From the NCBI RefSeq assembly GCF_003050905.1, contig NZ_QAOT01000003.1: a stretch of DNA of 64,000 bases. One strand, written 5' to 3'. The notes below the pieces were generated by a model that worked only from the letters and a program-made list of their open reading frames with translations, was not told where the DNA came from and made no database searches. Positions 26,332-36,669 of this stretch are shown in pieces. Source of the stretch: Cereibacter_A azotoformans. GTDB taxonomy: Bacteria; Pseudomonadota; Alphaproteobacteria; Rhodobacterales; Rhodobacteraceae. A program made the translations under genes and the position numbers. Within the stretch, counting starts at the first letter, position 1; every line of letters starts with the position of its first letter.

Positions 26332-27072
26332 ATGACCAGCGAAGCCGCGCCGGCGAGCACAGCCGTGGCCTACAAACGCGTGATGCTCAAGATCTCGGGC
26401 GAGGCGCTGATGGGCGACCAGGGATACGGGCTGCATCCGCCCACCGTGCAGCGCATCGCGCGCGAGGTGCAGGCGGTGCATCGTCTCGGCGTCGAGATCT
26501 GCATGGTGATCGGCGGCGGCAACATCTTCCGCGGGCTGCAGGGCTCGGCGCAGGGGATGGAGCGGACGACCGCCGACTACATGGGGATGCTCGCCACGGT
26601 GATGAACGCGCTGGCCATGCAGGCGGCGCTGGAATCGCTCGGCATCTTCACCCGCGTGATCAGCGCGATCCCGATGGATCAGGTGTGCGAACCCTACATC
26701 CGCCGCCGCGCGGTGCGCCACCTGGAAAAGAAGCGGGTGTGTATCTTCGCCGCAGGCACCGGCAACCCCTACTTCACCACCGACACCGCGGCCACCCTGC
26801 GCGCGAACGAGATGGCCTGCCAGGCGATCTTCAAGGGCACCAAGGTGGACGGCGTCTATGACAAGGACCCGCGCAAGTTCGCCGACGCCCGGCGCTACGA
26901 GACGGTTTCCTACGACGAATGCCTGCAGAAGCATCTTGGTGTGATGGATGCCTCGGCCATCGCGCTCGCCCGCGACAACGATCTGCCGATCATCGTCTTC
27001 TCGCTCGACGAGCCCGGCGGCTTCTGCGGGATCCTGCGCGGCGAGGGCACCTATACCCGCGTCCAGGGCTGA
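26332..27072 (+). CDS. pyrH: UMP kinase
   Basis: A 246-residue amino-acid-kinase-fold enzyme that phosphorylates UMP to UDP. Features are VMLKISGEALMGDQGYG, IGGGNIFRGLQG (phosphate binding), the region around ADYMGMLATVMNALAMQ, and GVYDKDPRKFADARRYE. First gene of the rightward pyrH-frr-uppS-cdsA-dxr-rseP-bamA set. The 148-base upstream gap to miaA should contain the promoter, but no clear box pair was found. Confidence 0.95.
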   Translation: MTSEAAPASTAVAYKRVMLKISGEALMGDQGYGLHPPTVQRIAREVQAVHRLGVEICMVIGGGNIFRGLQGSAQGMERTTADYMGMLATVMNALAMQAALESLGIFTRVISAIPMDQVCEPYIRRRAVRHLEKKRVCIFAAGTGNPYFTTDTAATLRANEMACQAIFKGTKVDGVYDKDPRKFADARRYETVSYDECLQKHLGVMDASAIALARDNDLPIIVFSLDEPGGFCGILRGEGTYTRVQG

Positions 27073-27158
27073 GGCCCTCCCCGAGCCTATACCAATGGCG
27101 AAGCGGTGCTGCTATAGAGCGGCAGAACCGCCCGAGCGGAACGTGAAGGAACCAGAAC

Positions 27159-27725
27159 ATGTCGCAAGAAGATCTCGAGATCGACCTCGATGCGATCCAG
27201 CGCCGGATGGATGGCGCGATGCATGCGCTGCGCACCGAATTCGGGTCGCTGCGCACCGGGCGCGCCTCGGCCTCCATCCTCGAGCCGATCCATGTCGATG
27301 CCTACGGCCAGCAGACGCCGCTGAACCAGCTGGGCACGATCAACGTGCCCGAGCCGCGGATGGTGGTGATCAACGTCTGGGACAAGGGCATGATCTCCAA
27401 GGTCGAGCGCGCGATCCGCGACAGTGGCATCGGCATCAACCCGGTGGTGGATGGCCCGATCATCCGCCTGCCGATCCCGGAACTGAACGAGGAGCGCCGC
27501 AAGGAGCTGACCAAGGTCGCAGCCCATTACGCCGAGCAGGCCCGTGTCGCGATCCGCAACGTGCGCCGCGACGGGATGGACCAGATCAAGAAGGCCAAGT
27601 CCGCCGGCATGGCCGAGGACGACCAGAAGATGTGGTCGGACGAGGTGCAGGCCCTGACCGACAAGGCCATCGCCGCGGTGGACAAGGCGCTCGAGGAGAA
27701 GCAGAAGGAAATCATGCAGGTCTGA
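27159..27725 (+). CDS. frr: Ribosome recycling factor
   Basis: A 188-residue, tRNA-shaped factor that splits post-termination ribosomes together with EF-G. The alpha-helical core has MHALRTEFGSLRTGRASASI, and the C-terminal helix has VAIRNVRRDGMDQIKKAK. GAAGGAA precedes the ATG. It follows pyrH by 86 bases and precedes uppS by about 66 bases, the classic order. Confidence 0.96.
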   Translation: MSQEDLEIDLDAIQRRMDGAMHALRTEFGSLRTGRASASILEPIHVDAYGQQTPLNQLGTINVPEPRMVVINVWDKGMISKVERAIRDSGIGINPVVDGPIIRLPIPELNEERRKELTKVAAHYAEQARVAIRNVRRDGMDQIKKAKSAGMAEDDQKMWSDEVQALTDKAIAAVDKALEEKQKEIMQV

Positions 27726-27791
27726 GCCCCTTCCATGAGGCCCTTCACCCGCCCCAGCCCGATTGACCAGCCCGTAGAAAAGGGGAATGCC

Positions 27792-28535
27792 TTGGCCGTG
27801 ACCGAGCCGCGAGAGGCGGATCCTCCCCGCAGACGTGCAGATCACGTCGCCATCATCATGGACGGCAACGGACGCTGGGCGGTGAACCGGGGCTGGCCGC
27901 GCCTCGTGGGTCACCGCCGGGGCGCCGAGAGGGTCCGCGAGATCGTGAAGGCCTCGCCCAACCTCGGCATCCGCTGGCTGACGATCTACGCCTTCTCCAC
28001 CGAGAACTGGAAGCGTTCGACGGAAGAGGTGCTGGGCCTCATGTCGATCTTCGCGCGCTACATCGAGCGCGAGGCCGACCGGCTGGCGCAGGAGGGCGTG
28101 CGGATGCGCTTCATCGGCGACCGGACGCGGCTGGACGCCAAGCTGCAGCGGCTGATGGCGAGCATCGAGGCGCGCACGCAGTTCAACCAGCGGCTTCACC
28201 TGACGGTGGCGATCAACTACGGCGGCCGGGACGAACTGGCCCGCGCCGCCCGCCGCATGTGCGAAGATGTGGCCGAGGGGCGGCTTCGCCCCGATGAGGC
28301 GGACGAGGCGGCGCTGGCCGCGCGGCTCGACACGGCGGGAATGCCCGACCCGGACCTCGTGATCCGCACCTCGGGCGAGACGCGGACCTCGAACTTCCTG
28401 CCGTGGCAATCGGCCTACGCGGAATATGACTTCTCGCCGACCCTCTGGCCCGATTTCACCGCGACGGAGCTGTCCGCCATCATCGAGCGCTATGGCGTGC
28501 GCGAGCGTCGCTTCGGCGGAGTGCTGCGCGCATGA
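27792..28535 (+). CDS. uppS: Undecaprenyl diphosphate synthase (isoprenyl transferase)
   Basis: A 247-residue cis-prenyltransferase that makes the C55 lipid carrier for peptidoglycan and O-antigen. Motifs are VAIIMDGNGRWAVNRG, GHRRGAERVR, the AFSTENW segment, and the C-terminal DLVIRTSGETRTSNFLPWQ. The TTG at 27792 is chosen because AAGGGGA lies five bases upstream; an ATG at 27735 has no binding site and adds an unusual extension. The stop overlaps the cdsA start (ATGA). Confidence 0.93.
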   Translation: MAVTEPREADPPRRRADHVAIIMDGNGRWAVNRGWPRLVGHRRGAERVREIVKASPNLGIRWLTIYAFSTENWKRSTEEVLGLMSIFARYIEREADRLAQEGVRMRFIGDRTRLDAKLQRLMASIEARTQFNQRLHLTVAINYGGRDELARAARRMCEDVAEGRLRPDEADEAALAARLDTAGMPDPDLVIRTSGETRTSNFLPWQSAYAEYDFSPTLWPDFTATELSAIIERYGVRERRFGGVLRA

Positions 28536-29353
28536 GCCGGCCGGAGAAGCCGAAGGGCCGCTGGGGCGACCTGCGCCGTCGGATGATCTCGGCGGTGATC
28601 ATGCTGTCGGTGGGGGGCATCGAGGTCTGGCTCGGCGGCGTGCCGTTCGCGCTACTGGTGATGGCCCTGACCGGCCTGATGCTGTGGGAACTGGCGCGGA
28701 TGACGGCGCCGTCGCGGCCGGTGGCCAACGTCGTCGTGGGACTGGCCGCCTCGGCCGTGCTGATGGGGGTGCTGGCCCTCGTCTTCCAGGAAGACATGAT
28801 GGTCGCGCTGGCGGGCCTTGCGCTCGCGCCGGCCGCGGGGCTGATCGGCGCGCGGCGCGACCGGCGGATCTTCTTCACCTACGGCATCGCGCTGATGGCC
28901 GCGGGGGCGGGGCTCGTGATGCTGCGCGAAGAGGGCGGGTCGGTGGCGATCCTGTGGCTCATCCTCGTGGTGGTGGCTTCGGACGTGCTGGGCTATTTCG
29001 CCGGCCGCAGCTTTGGCGGGCCCAAGTTCTGGCCCGCGGTTAGCCCCAACAAGACATGGTCCGGCACGGTCGCGGGCTGGGCGGGTGCGGCAATTGTGGG
29101 TCTTGGATTCTCCATTGCCGCGGGTGCAGGCTGGGGCCTCATCATCCTGTCGCCCGTCATCGCGCTGGCAGGACAACTCGGGGACATTGTCGAGAGCTGG
29201 ATCAAGCGGCGTTCCGGGGTCAAGGACAGCTCGTCGCTGATCCCGGGCCACGGCGGCGTGCTGGACCGGTTCGACGCGCTGACCGGGGCGGTGCTCGCCG
29301 TTCTCGTTCTGGGGATGCTCGGTGACCTTCCGCTGCCGGAATTGGGGAACTGA
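28532..29353 (+). CDS. cdsA: Phosphatidate cytidylyltransferase
   Basis: A 273-residue multi-pass membrane enzyme that makes CDP-diacylglycerol for phospholipid synthesis. The family signature near the C terminus reads SWIKRRSGVKDSSSLIPGHG, followed by GVLDRFDALTGAV; SDVLGYFAGRSFGG precedes it. Several hydrophobic segments are evident. Translationally coupled to uppS by a 4-base overlap. Confidence 0.94.
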   Translation: MSRPEKPKGRWGDLRRRMISAVIMLSVGGIEVWLGGVPFALLVMALTGLMLWELARMTAPSRPVANVVVGLAASAVLMGVLALVFQEDMMVALAGLALAPAAGLIGARRDRRIFFTYGIALMAAGAGLVMLREEGGSVAILWLILVVVASDVLGYFAGRSFGGPKFWPAVSPNKTWSGTVAGWAGAAIVGLGFSIAAGAGWGLIILSPVIALAGQLGDIVESWIKRRSGVKDSSSLIPGHGGVLDRFDALTGAVLAVLVLGMLGDLPLPELGN

Positions 29354-29361
29354 ACGGCATC

Positions 29362-30546
<1,185 letters not shown>

Positions 30547-30552
30547 CAGCTC

Positions 30553-31887
30553 TTGGATATTGTCGGTCTCGTTCCCCAGTTCGGCGGGGCAGTCTGGACG
30601 ATCATTGCCTTCATCGTCGCTCTTTCCATCGTCGTGGCCGTCCACGAATACGGGCATTACATCGTCGGCCGCTGGACGGGGATCCATGCCGAGGTCTTCT
30701 CGCTTGGCATGGGGCCCGTCATCGCCTCGCGCGTGGACCGGCGCGGAACGCGCTGGCAGCTCGCGGCGCTGCCGTTCGGGGGCTATGTCCGCTTCCTGGG
30801 CGATGCCGACGCCGCCTCGAGCCGGGCGAGCCTCACGGTTCACCAGCTGAACGAGCAGGAGCGGGGGCGGACCATGCACGGCGCTCCGCTCTGGGCGAGG
30901 TCGGCCACGGTCGCCGCGGGCCCGCTGTTCAACTTCGCGCTCTCGATCCTCGTCTTCTGCGGCTTCTTCATGGTCAAGGGCGTGGCGACCGAACTGCCCG
31001 TGGTCGGACAGATGAAGGAGCTTCCCTCGGCGGGGCAAGAGCTTGAGCCGGGCGACCGGATCCTGTCGGTCAACGGGCAGGAGACGGCAACGCTGGCCGA
31101 TTTCGTGCGGGTCGCGAACGAGCTGCCGCCCGCGCCGACCGCCGACTACCGGATCGAGCGTGCGGGCGCTGAACTGGCCCTGACGACGGCCTATCCGTTC
31201 CCGCCGGTGGTCGATTCCGTCCAGGCGCCCTCGGGGGCCCATGACGCGGGCATTGAGGCGGGGGATGTCATCCTCTCCGTGAACGGCGCCGAGATCGCCT
31301 CGTTCCGCGAGTTGCGCGAGGCCGTGGGCGACACGAACGGCGCGCCGGTGACGCTGACCGTCTGGCGGGCGGGCGAGACGTTCGAGGCCACGCTCAGCCC
31401 GCGGCGCATGGACATTCCGCTCGCGAGCGGAGGTTTCGAGACCCGCTGGCTGATCGGCCTGTCGGGCGGGCTGCTCTTCGAGCCCGAGACCCGCACGCCC
31501 GGCCCGATCGAGGCGATGGGTCTTGGCATCCAGCAGACCTACACGGTCATCACCACCAGCCTGTCAGGTCTCTGGCACATGGTCACGGGGGCGATCTCGT
31601 CGTGCAACCTGCAGGGCCCGATCGGGATCGCCGAGATCTCGGGCGCGGCGGCCTCTCAGGGTCCGGGCAACTTCATCTGGTTCATCGCCATGCTCTCGAC
31701 GGCGGTGGGGCTCATGAACCTCTTTCCGGTGCCGATCCTCGACGGCGGGCATCTGGTGTTCCACGCCTACGAGGCCGTGGCCGGCAAGCCGCCCAGCGAC
31801 CGGGCGCTGCGCATCCTGATGACGGGGGGGCTGGCCATGCTGCTTTCACTCATGGTCTTCGCGGTGACGAACGACCTGTTCTGCTGA
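30553..31887 (+). CDS. rseP: RseP/EcfE-type site-2 membrane metalloprotease
   Basis: A 444-residue inner-membrane zinc protease. The active-site HEYGH is at residues 31-35, and the second metal-binding motif is NLFPVPILDGGH. Two PDZ domains lie between (GDRILSVNGQETATLADFV; AGDVILSVNGAEIASFRELR). It performs regulated intramembrane cleavage of anti-sigma factors or cleared signal peptides. The TTG start follows AAAAGGT. A GC hairpin after the stop may attenuate read-through to bamA. Confidence 0.94.
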   Translation: MDIVGLVPQFGGAVWTIIAFIVALSIVVAVHEYGHYIVGRWTGIHAEVFSLGMGPVIASRVDRRGTRWQLAALPFGGYVRFLGDADAASSRASLTVHQLNEQERGRTMHGAPLWARSATVAAGPLFNFALSILVFCGFFMVKGVATELPVVGQMKELPSAGQELEPGDRILSVNGQETATLADFVRVANELPPAPTADYRIERAGAELALTTAYPFPPVVDSVQAPSGAHDAGIEAGDVILSVNGAEIASFRELREAVGDTNGAPVTLTVWRAGETFEATLSPRRMDIPLASGGFETRWLIGLSGGLLFEPETRTPGPIEAMGLGIQQTYTVITTSLSGLWHMVTGAISSCNLQGPIGIAEISGAAASQGPGNFIWFIAMLSTAVGLMNLFPVPILDGGHLVFHAYEAVAGKPPSDRALRILMTGGLAMLLSLMVFAVTNDLFC

Positions 31888-31908
31888 CATCCTCTCAAGC
31901 AACCAGCC

Positions 31909-31940
31909 GGGGCCGCCTTCCAGTCGAGGGCGGCCCCTTG
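31909..31940 (+). terminator. Hairpin after rseP
   Basis: GGGGCCGCC (31909-31917) pairs with GGCGGCCCC (31929-31937) with an 11-base loop. Only TT follows, so it may act as a partial terminator or pause between rseP and the bamA unit, which has its own promoter. Confidence 0.5.
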
Positions 31941-32055
31941 CCTGTCCCGCTGCGTTCGGCGCGAAGTGCCGCGGGCGCCCGCGGCGGGCGGGGCCGCAAT
32001 GAGGCCACAATCCTCTGGCAGGTCCGCGGCAGGCGCATTGCTTGCGGAGCGGCAG

Positions 32056-32193
32056 ATGAAAAGCGTGATCGACGGCACCCGTGGCCTTCTCCTCCTCGTC
32101 AACCTGAACCGGGACCTCCTGCTGTCCCTCGGCTCGGTCGCCCTTGCGCTGGCGGCGGCCGCGCTGCTGTCGCCGGCTCCGCAGCCCTGGTGA
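32056..32193 (+). CDS. Small single-span membrane protein (hypothetical)
   Basis: A possible 45-residue protein, MKSVIDGTRG followed by hydrophobic LLLLV, NLNRDLLLSLG and VALALAAAALLSPAP. GGAG lies six bases before the ATG at 32056. It fits between the rseP hairpin and the bamA promoter. No family is recognised; the support is the ribosome binding site plus a plausible transmembrane segment. Confidence 0.4.
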   Translation: MKSVIDGTRGLLLLVNLNRDLLLSLGSVALALAAAALLSPAPQPW

Positions 32194-32244
32194 GGTCGTG
32201 CGGCATCACATGCCCACCGGATCGCTTGCAGGGCGCCTGCGCTT

Positions 32245-32273
32245 TTGACAAAACCTGCCATGTCCAGTAGTCA
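32245..32273 (+). promoter_or_regulatory. Promoter of the bamA-ompH-fabZ-lpx unit
   Basis: TTGACA (32245-32250) and TAGTCA (32268-32273) are separated by exactly 17 bases. Initiation would fall near 32280. This places the TTG at 32245 inside the promoter, so that codon cannot be the bamA start. Confidence 0.6.
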
Positions 32274-32304
32274 GGACGGAAAGAAAATGACCGAGGGCAG
32301 GCGA

Positions 32305-34683
32305 ATGGCGAGGAACCGTACGACGAGCGGACGGGCAGGGCAGGACCGTGGGGTGATCAGGCCGGCCGCGGTGTCGGTGTTCCTCGGGGTGGCAGGCGTC
32401 GCGGCAGGGCTGACCCTGCCTGCGCTGGCGCAGAGCTACTCGTTCAGCGACGTGCGGATCGAGGGCAACCAGCGGGTCGATGCCACGACCGTTCTGGGCT
32501 TTGCGCGGATCAACCGCGGGCAGGCGGTTTCGGGCGGCCAGCTGAACGAGGCCTACCAGCGGCTCGCCGACTCCGGTCTCTTCGAGACGGTCGAGATCGT
32601 GCCGCAGGGCGGGACCCTGGTGATCCGGGTGCAGGAATATCCGACGATCAACGTCATCAACTTCGAAGGCAATGCGCGGATCAAGGACGAGAACCTCGCC
32701 ACCCTGATCCAGTCCCAGTCGCGCCGCGCCTACAACCCCTCGCAGGCCGAGGCCGATGCCGCCGCCATCACCGAGGCCTATCGGGTGCAGGGCCGCATCG
32801 CCGCGACCGTCACGCCCAAGATCATCCGCCGCTCGGGCAACCGGGTCGATCTGGTGTTCGACATCGCCGAGGGCAAGGTCGTCGAGATCGAGCGGCTGTC
32901 CTTCGTCGGCAACCGCGCCTATTCCGACCGCCGCCTGCGCCAGGTGCTGGAAACCAAGCAGGCGGGCCTGCTGCGCAGCGTCATCGCCTCGGATACCTTC
33001 ATCGCCGAGCGGATCGAGCTCGACAAGCAGCTCCTGCGCGACTTCTACCTGTCGCGCGGCTTCATCGACTTCGAGGTGCTCGACGCCACGGCCGAGGTGA
33101 CGCGCGAGCGTGACGCCTTCTTCCTCACCTTCACCGTGCAGGAGGGGCAGAGCTACAGCTTCGGGCAGGTGACCGCCTCGTCCGAGGTCGAGGGTGTGGA
33201 TGCGGCCGATTTCAGCAATGCGCTGCGCATCCGCCGCGGCGTGACCTACTCGCCCTCGGTCGTCGAGAACAACATCGCCCGGCTGGAGTCGCTTGCGCTG
33301 CAGAAAGGGCTGAACTTCATCCGGGTGGAGCCGCGCATCACCCGGAACGAGCGCAACCAGACGCTGGACGTGAACTTCGCCCTCGTGCGCGGCGAGCGCA
33401 TCTTCGTCGAGCGGATCGACATCGAGGGCAACACCACGACGCTCGATCAGGTGGTGCGGCGCCAGTTCCGCACCGTCGAGGGCGACCCCTTCAACCCGCG
33501 TGAAGTGCGCCAGTCGGCCGAGCGGATCCGCGCCCTGGGCTATTTCGCCAATGCCGATGTGAACACCCAGCCCGGCTCGAGCCCGGATCAGGTTGTGGTG
33601 AATGTCGATGTCGAAGAGCAGCCCACCGGCTCGCTCTCCTTCGGCGTGAGCTACGGTGTCAGCTCGGGCGCGGGCTTCTCGATCGGCTTCTCCGAGCAGA
33701 ACTTCCTCGGCCGCGGCCAGATCCTCGGGCTCGACATCTCGACCGGGACCGACAACATCAACACGCAGATCAACTTCGTCGAGCCTGCGTTCCTTGGCCG
33801 CGACCTGCGCTTCCGGTTCAACACCTACTATCGGGAAACCGACAACCAGTATTCGCGCTATGACACGCGCCGGATCGGCATTTCGCCCTCGATCGAGTTC
33901 CCGATCAGCGAGAACGGGCGGCTCGAGATGCGCTACACTTTGTCCCAGGACAAGATCCAGAACGTGGATCGGGGTCTGGACGACGACGGCGACACGGACG
34001 CCTCGTCGATCATCCTGCGGAAGGAGGAAGATCGCGGTGCGTTGATCGCCTCGTCGCTGGGTTACACCTATTCGTGGGATTCGAACCGGGGCGGCATGAA
34101 CCCGACCGGGCGGAATCTCTTGCGCTTCAGCCAGGATTTCGCGGGTGTCGGCGGGGATGTGGAGTATGTCTCCACCACCGCGCTCGCGCTGACCGAGCGC
34201 AAGGTCTGGAACGAGGAACTCACCGTTCGCGCCGTCGTCGAGGGCGGGGTGCTGAACATGATCGGCGACGATTCCTCGCGCGTGACCGACCGCTTCTTCG
34301 GCAATGGCAAGATCCGCGGGTTCGAGCCGAACGGCATCGGTCCGCGCGACCTGAATGTCGGCAACGAGGACGCGCTCGGCGGCAACTACTTCGCGGTTGC
34401 CCGGCTCGAGGCCGAGTTCCCGCTGGGCCTGCCCGAGGAATACGGCTTCATGGGCGGCGTCTTCATGGACGCAGGATCGGTCTGGAGCCTGGATGACGTG
34501 AACGGCGGCGAGAACGGCGACGATCCGGTGGACGACGACTTCCACCTCCGGTCCTCTGTCGGTGTCTCGGTCTTCTGGACCACGCCCATCGGGCCGCTGC
34601 GGTTCAACTTTGCCAAGGCGATCGAGAAGCAGGACTACGACAAGGAGCAGTTCTTCGACCTGACGATCTCGACCCGGTTCTGA
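32305..34683 (+). CDS. bamA: Outer-membrane protein assembly factor BamA
   Basis: A 792-residue precursor: a signal peptide ending near LTLPALAQ, five POTRA domains (the first starts SFSDVRIEGNQRVDATTVL) and a C-terminal Omp85 beta-barrel (FSIGFSEQNFLGRGQILGLD; RGFEPNGIGPRD; terminal TISTRF). It inserts beta-barrel proteins in the outer membrane. Start choice: ATG 32305 has GAGGG upstream and leaves a leader of about 25 nt from the predicted promoter; ATG 32287 is an alternative adding six residues. The stop overlaps ompH by TGATG. Confidence 0.95.
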   Translation: MARNRTTSGRAGQDRGVIRPAAVSVFLGVAGVAAGLTLPALAQSYSFSDVRIEGNQRVDATTVLGFARINRGQAVSGGQLNEAYQRLADSGLFETVEIVPQGGTLVIRVQEYPTINVINFEGNARIKDENLATLIQSQSRRAYNPSQAEADAAAITEAYRVQGRIAATVTPKIIRRSGNRVDLVFDIAEGKVVEIERLSFVGNRAYSDRRLRQVLETKQAGLLRSVIASDTFIAERIELDKQLLRDFYLSRGFIDFEVLDATAEVTRERDAFFLTFTVQEGQSYSFGQVTASSEVEGVDAADFSNALRIRRGVTYSPSVVENNIARLESLALQKGLNFIRVEPRITRNERNQTLDVNFALVRGERIFVERIDIEGNTTTLDQVVRRQFRTVEGDPFNPREVRQSAERIRALGYFANADVNTQPGSSPDQVVVNVDVEEQPTGSLSFGVSYGVSSGAGFSIGFSEQNFLGRGQILGLDISTGTDNINTQINFVEPAFLGRDLRFRFNTYYRETDNQYSRYDTRRIGISPSIEFPISENGRLEMRYTLSQDKIQNVDRGLDDDGDTDASSIILRKEEDRGALIASSLGYTYSWDSNRGGMNPTGRNLLRFSQDFAGVGGDVEYVSTTALALTERKVWNEELTVRAVVEGGVLNMIGDDSSRVTDRFFGNGKIRGFEPNGIGPRDLNVGNEDALGGNYFAVARLEAEFPLGLPEEYGFMGGVFMDAGSVWSLDDVNGGENGDDPVDDDFHLRSSVGVSVFWTTPIGPLRFNFAKAIEKQDYDKEQFFDLTISTRF

Positions 34684-35330
34684 TGCGTCGGCTTCCGGTC
34701 GTGGCCCTGGCCTGTGCGCTGGCCCTGCCGGGGGCAGCCCGTGCGCAGTCCGACGCTGCCCCGGTTCCGGCCGGGGTCGCGGTCATCGACCAGAGCCGGC
34801 TCATCACCGACACGTCGCTCGGGCGCGCGCTCGAGCAGCGGTTCCAGGCGGCCTCGCGCGCCCTGATCGCCGAGAACCGCGAGATCGAGGCCGCGCTCGA
34901 GGCCGAGGAACGCGCGCTCACGGCGCAGCGCGGCAGCCTCGAGCCCGACGAGTTCCGGCGTCTGGCGGCCGACTTCGACACCAGGGTCGAGGGCATCCGG
35001 GACGCTCAGGAAGCCAAGTCGCGCGGTCTGACGCGGCAGCGCGACGAAGAGCGGCAGCGCATCGTCGAGCAGGCCCTGCCGATCCTCGCCCGCCTGATGC
35101 AGGAGCGGGGGGCGATGGTGCTCATCGACCGCGGCTCTGTCGTCCTCTCGCGCGATGCGGCCGACATCACCGACGAGGCGATCGAACGGCTGGATGCCCG
35201 GACGCCCGCAGATGCGGCGCCTGCGGAGGGCGAGGCGTCCCCGTCTTCCGGGGCCGCGCCGCCGCAGGGGGCCGATGGCCCGCCGGCGCCCGCGGGCGAG
35301 GCGCCCCTGCCGCCACCCGCCTCACCATGA
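34683..35330 (+). CDS. skp: OmpH/Skp-family periplasmic chaperone
   Basis: A 215-residue precursor with a short signal (LPVVALACALALPGAARAQ), then GVAVIDQSRLITDTSLGRAL and a long charged coiled-coil domain rich in Glu, Arg and Ala, as in Skp/OmpH. The last 35 residues are Pro/Ala-rich and low in complexity. It escorts outer-membrane proteins to BamA. It starts within the bamA stop codon, the usual bamA-skp coupling. Confidence 0.88.
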   Translation: MRRLPVVALACALALPGAARAQSDAAPVPAGVAVIDQSRLITDTSLGRALEQRFQAASRALIAENREIEAALEAEERALTAQRGSLEPDEFRRLAADFDTRVEGIRDAQEAKSRGLTRQRDEERQRIVEQALPILARLMQERGAMVLIDRGSVVLSRDAADITDEAIERLDARTPADAAPAEGEASPSSGAAPPQGADGPPAPAGEAPLPPPASP

Positions 35331-35415
35331 CCCTGCGGCTTGCCGCCGTGCCGCTGCCTTGCTAGCAAGGCTCGGGAGGCCAGGCCGCTCCACCCTCCGC
35401 CAAGGAACCCATGCG

Positions 35416-35883
35416 ATGACCGAAGCCGCCGAAGCGACGCTCTCCGCCGATATCCAGTTGATCCAGCGGATCATCCCGCACCGTTACCCGTTTCTTCTGG
35501 TGGATCGGGTGCGCGACATCGTCCCGAACCAGAGCGCCGTGGGCATCAAGTGCGTGACCATGAACGAGCCGCAGTTCACCGGGCACTTCCCCGGCTTGCC
35601 GATCTTTCCGGGCGTGCAGATCATCGAGGCGATGGCGCAGACCGCCGCCGTGCTGGTGGGCGTGTCGCTCGACCTCGCCGACAAGGGGGCCAAGGTCTAT
35701 TTCATGGGCATCGACGGCGCGAAGTTCCGCCGCAAGGTGGTGCCGGGCGACGTGCTCGAGATGGCCGTGACGGTGAAGCGCGGCGGCGGCAAGGTCTGGA
35801 AGTTCGAGGGGCGCGCCTCGGTCGATGGGGAACTGGCCGCCGAGGCCGAGTTCGCCGCCATGCTGGACATACCGAAAGGATAA
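35416..35883 (+). CDS. fabZ: 3-hydroxyacyl-ACP dehydratase FabZ
   Basis: A 155-residue hot-dog-fold dehydratase of type II fatty-acid synthesis. The catalytic His and Glu lie in FTGHFPGLPIFPGVQIIEAM; IPHRYPFLLVDRV is the N-terminal signature. CAAGGAA is eight bases before the ATG at 35416; the longer upstream frame is a shadow of ompH. It provides acyl chains to the adjacent lpx genes. Confidence 0.95.
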   Translation: MTEAAEATLSADIQLIQRIIPHRYPFLLVDRVRDIVPNQSAVGIKCVTMNEPQFTGHFPGLPIFPGVQIIEAMAQTAAVLVGVSLDLADKGAKVYFMGIDGAKFRRKVVPGDVLEMAVTVKRGGGKVWKFEGRASVDGELAAEAEFAAMLDIPKG

Positions 35884-35886
35884 GAG

Positions 35887-36669
35887 ATGGCCGAGATCCA
35901 TCCCTCCGCCATCGTCGAACCGGGCGCCGTGATCGGTGAAGGATGCCGGATCGGTCCCTTCGCCCTGATCGGGCCGGAGGTGACGCTCGGCCCGGGTGTC
36001 GTGGTCAAGAGCCACGCCGTGGTGACGGGGTGGACCGAGGTCGGGGCCGAAACGGTGATCTTCCCCTTTGCCGTGGTGGGTGAGGTTCCTCAGGACCTGA
36101 AGTACAGGGGCGAGCGCACGCGGCTGGTCGTGGGCGCGCGCTGCCGCATCCGCGAGGGCGCGACGCTCAACTGCGGCACAGAGGGCGGCGGCGGCGTGAC
36201 GCGGGTCGGCGACGACTGCCTGCTGATGACCGGCGCCCATGTGGGCCATGATGCGACGCTCGGCCACCGGGTGATCCTCGCCAATCAGGCCGCCATCGCC
36301 GGCCATTGCTGGATCGGCGACGATGTGATCGTGGGCGGGCTCTCGGGGGTGCACCAGTGGGTGCGCGTGGGCCGCGGCGCGATCATCGGCGCGGTGACGA
36401 TGGTGACGAACGACGTGCTGCCGCACGGGCTCGTGCAGGCACCGCGGGGGGAACTCGACGGGCTGAACCTCGTGGGGCTCAAGCGCCGCGGCGTGAGCCG
36501 GGCCGAGATCACCGCGCTGCGGGCGGCCTATCAGATGCTGGCGCAGGGCGAGGGCACCTTCCTGGACCGGGCCCGCCGTCTGGCCGATGAGACCGACAGC
36601 CCGCATGTGCGCGAGATGACCGACTTCATCCTGGCGGCCACCGACCGCTCGTTCCTGACGCCGCAATGA
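35887..36669 (+). CDS. lpxA: UDP-N-acetylglucosamine acyltransferase
   Basis: A 260-residue left-handed beta-helix enzyme that starts lipid A synthesis. Hexapeptide repeats run from IHPSAIVEPGAVIGEGCRIG; the catalytic His is in GAHVGHDATLGHRV; the C-terminal helical part has GLNLVGLKRRGVSRAEI. Three bases separate it from fabZ and its stop overlaps lpxI. Confidence 0.95.
   Translation: MAEIHPSAIVEPGAVIGEGCRIGPFALIGPEVTLGPGVVVKSHAVVTGWTEVGAETVIFPFAVVGEVPQDLKYRGERTRLVVGARCRIREGATLNCGTEGGGGVTRVGDDCLLMTGAHVGHDATLGHRVILANQAAIAGHCWIGDDVIVGGLSGVHQWVRVGRGAIIGAVTMVTNDVLPHGLVQAPRGELDGLNLVGLKRRGVSRAEITALRAAYQMLAQGEGTFLDRARRLADETDSPHVREMTDFILAATDRSFLTPQ

Noticed and set aside
32245..32286. TTG at 32245 as bamA start
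   Set aside because: It forms the -35 box of a good promoter and gives an N-terminal extension unlike a signal peptide.
32206..34545. Minus-strand open frame of 779 codons opposite bamA
   Set aside because: Shadow frame; the bamA signal peptide, POTRA and barrel motifs are on the plus strand.
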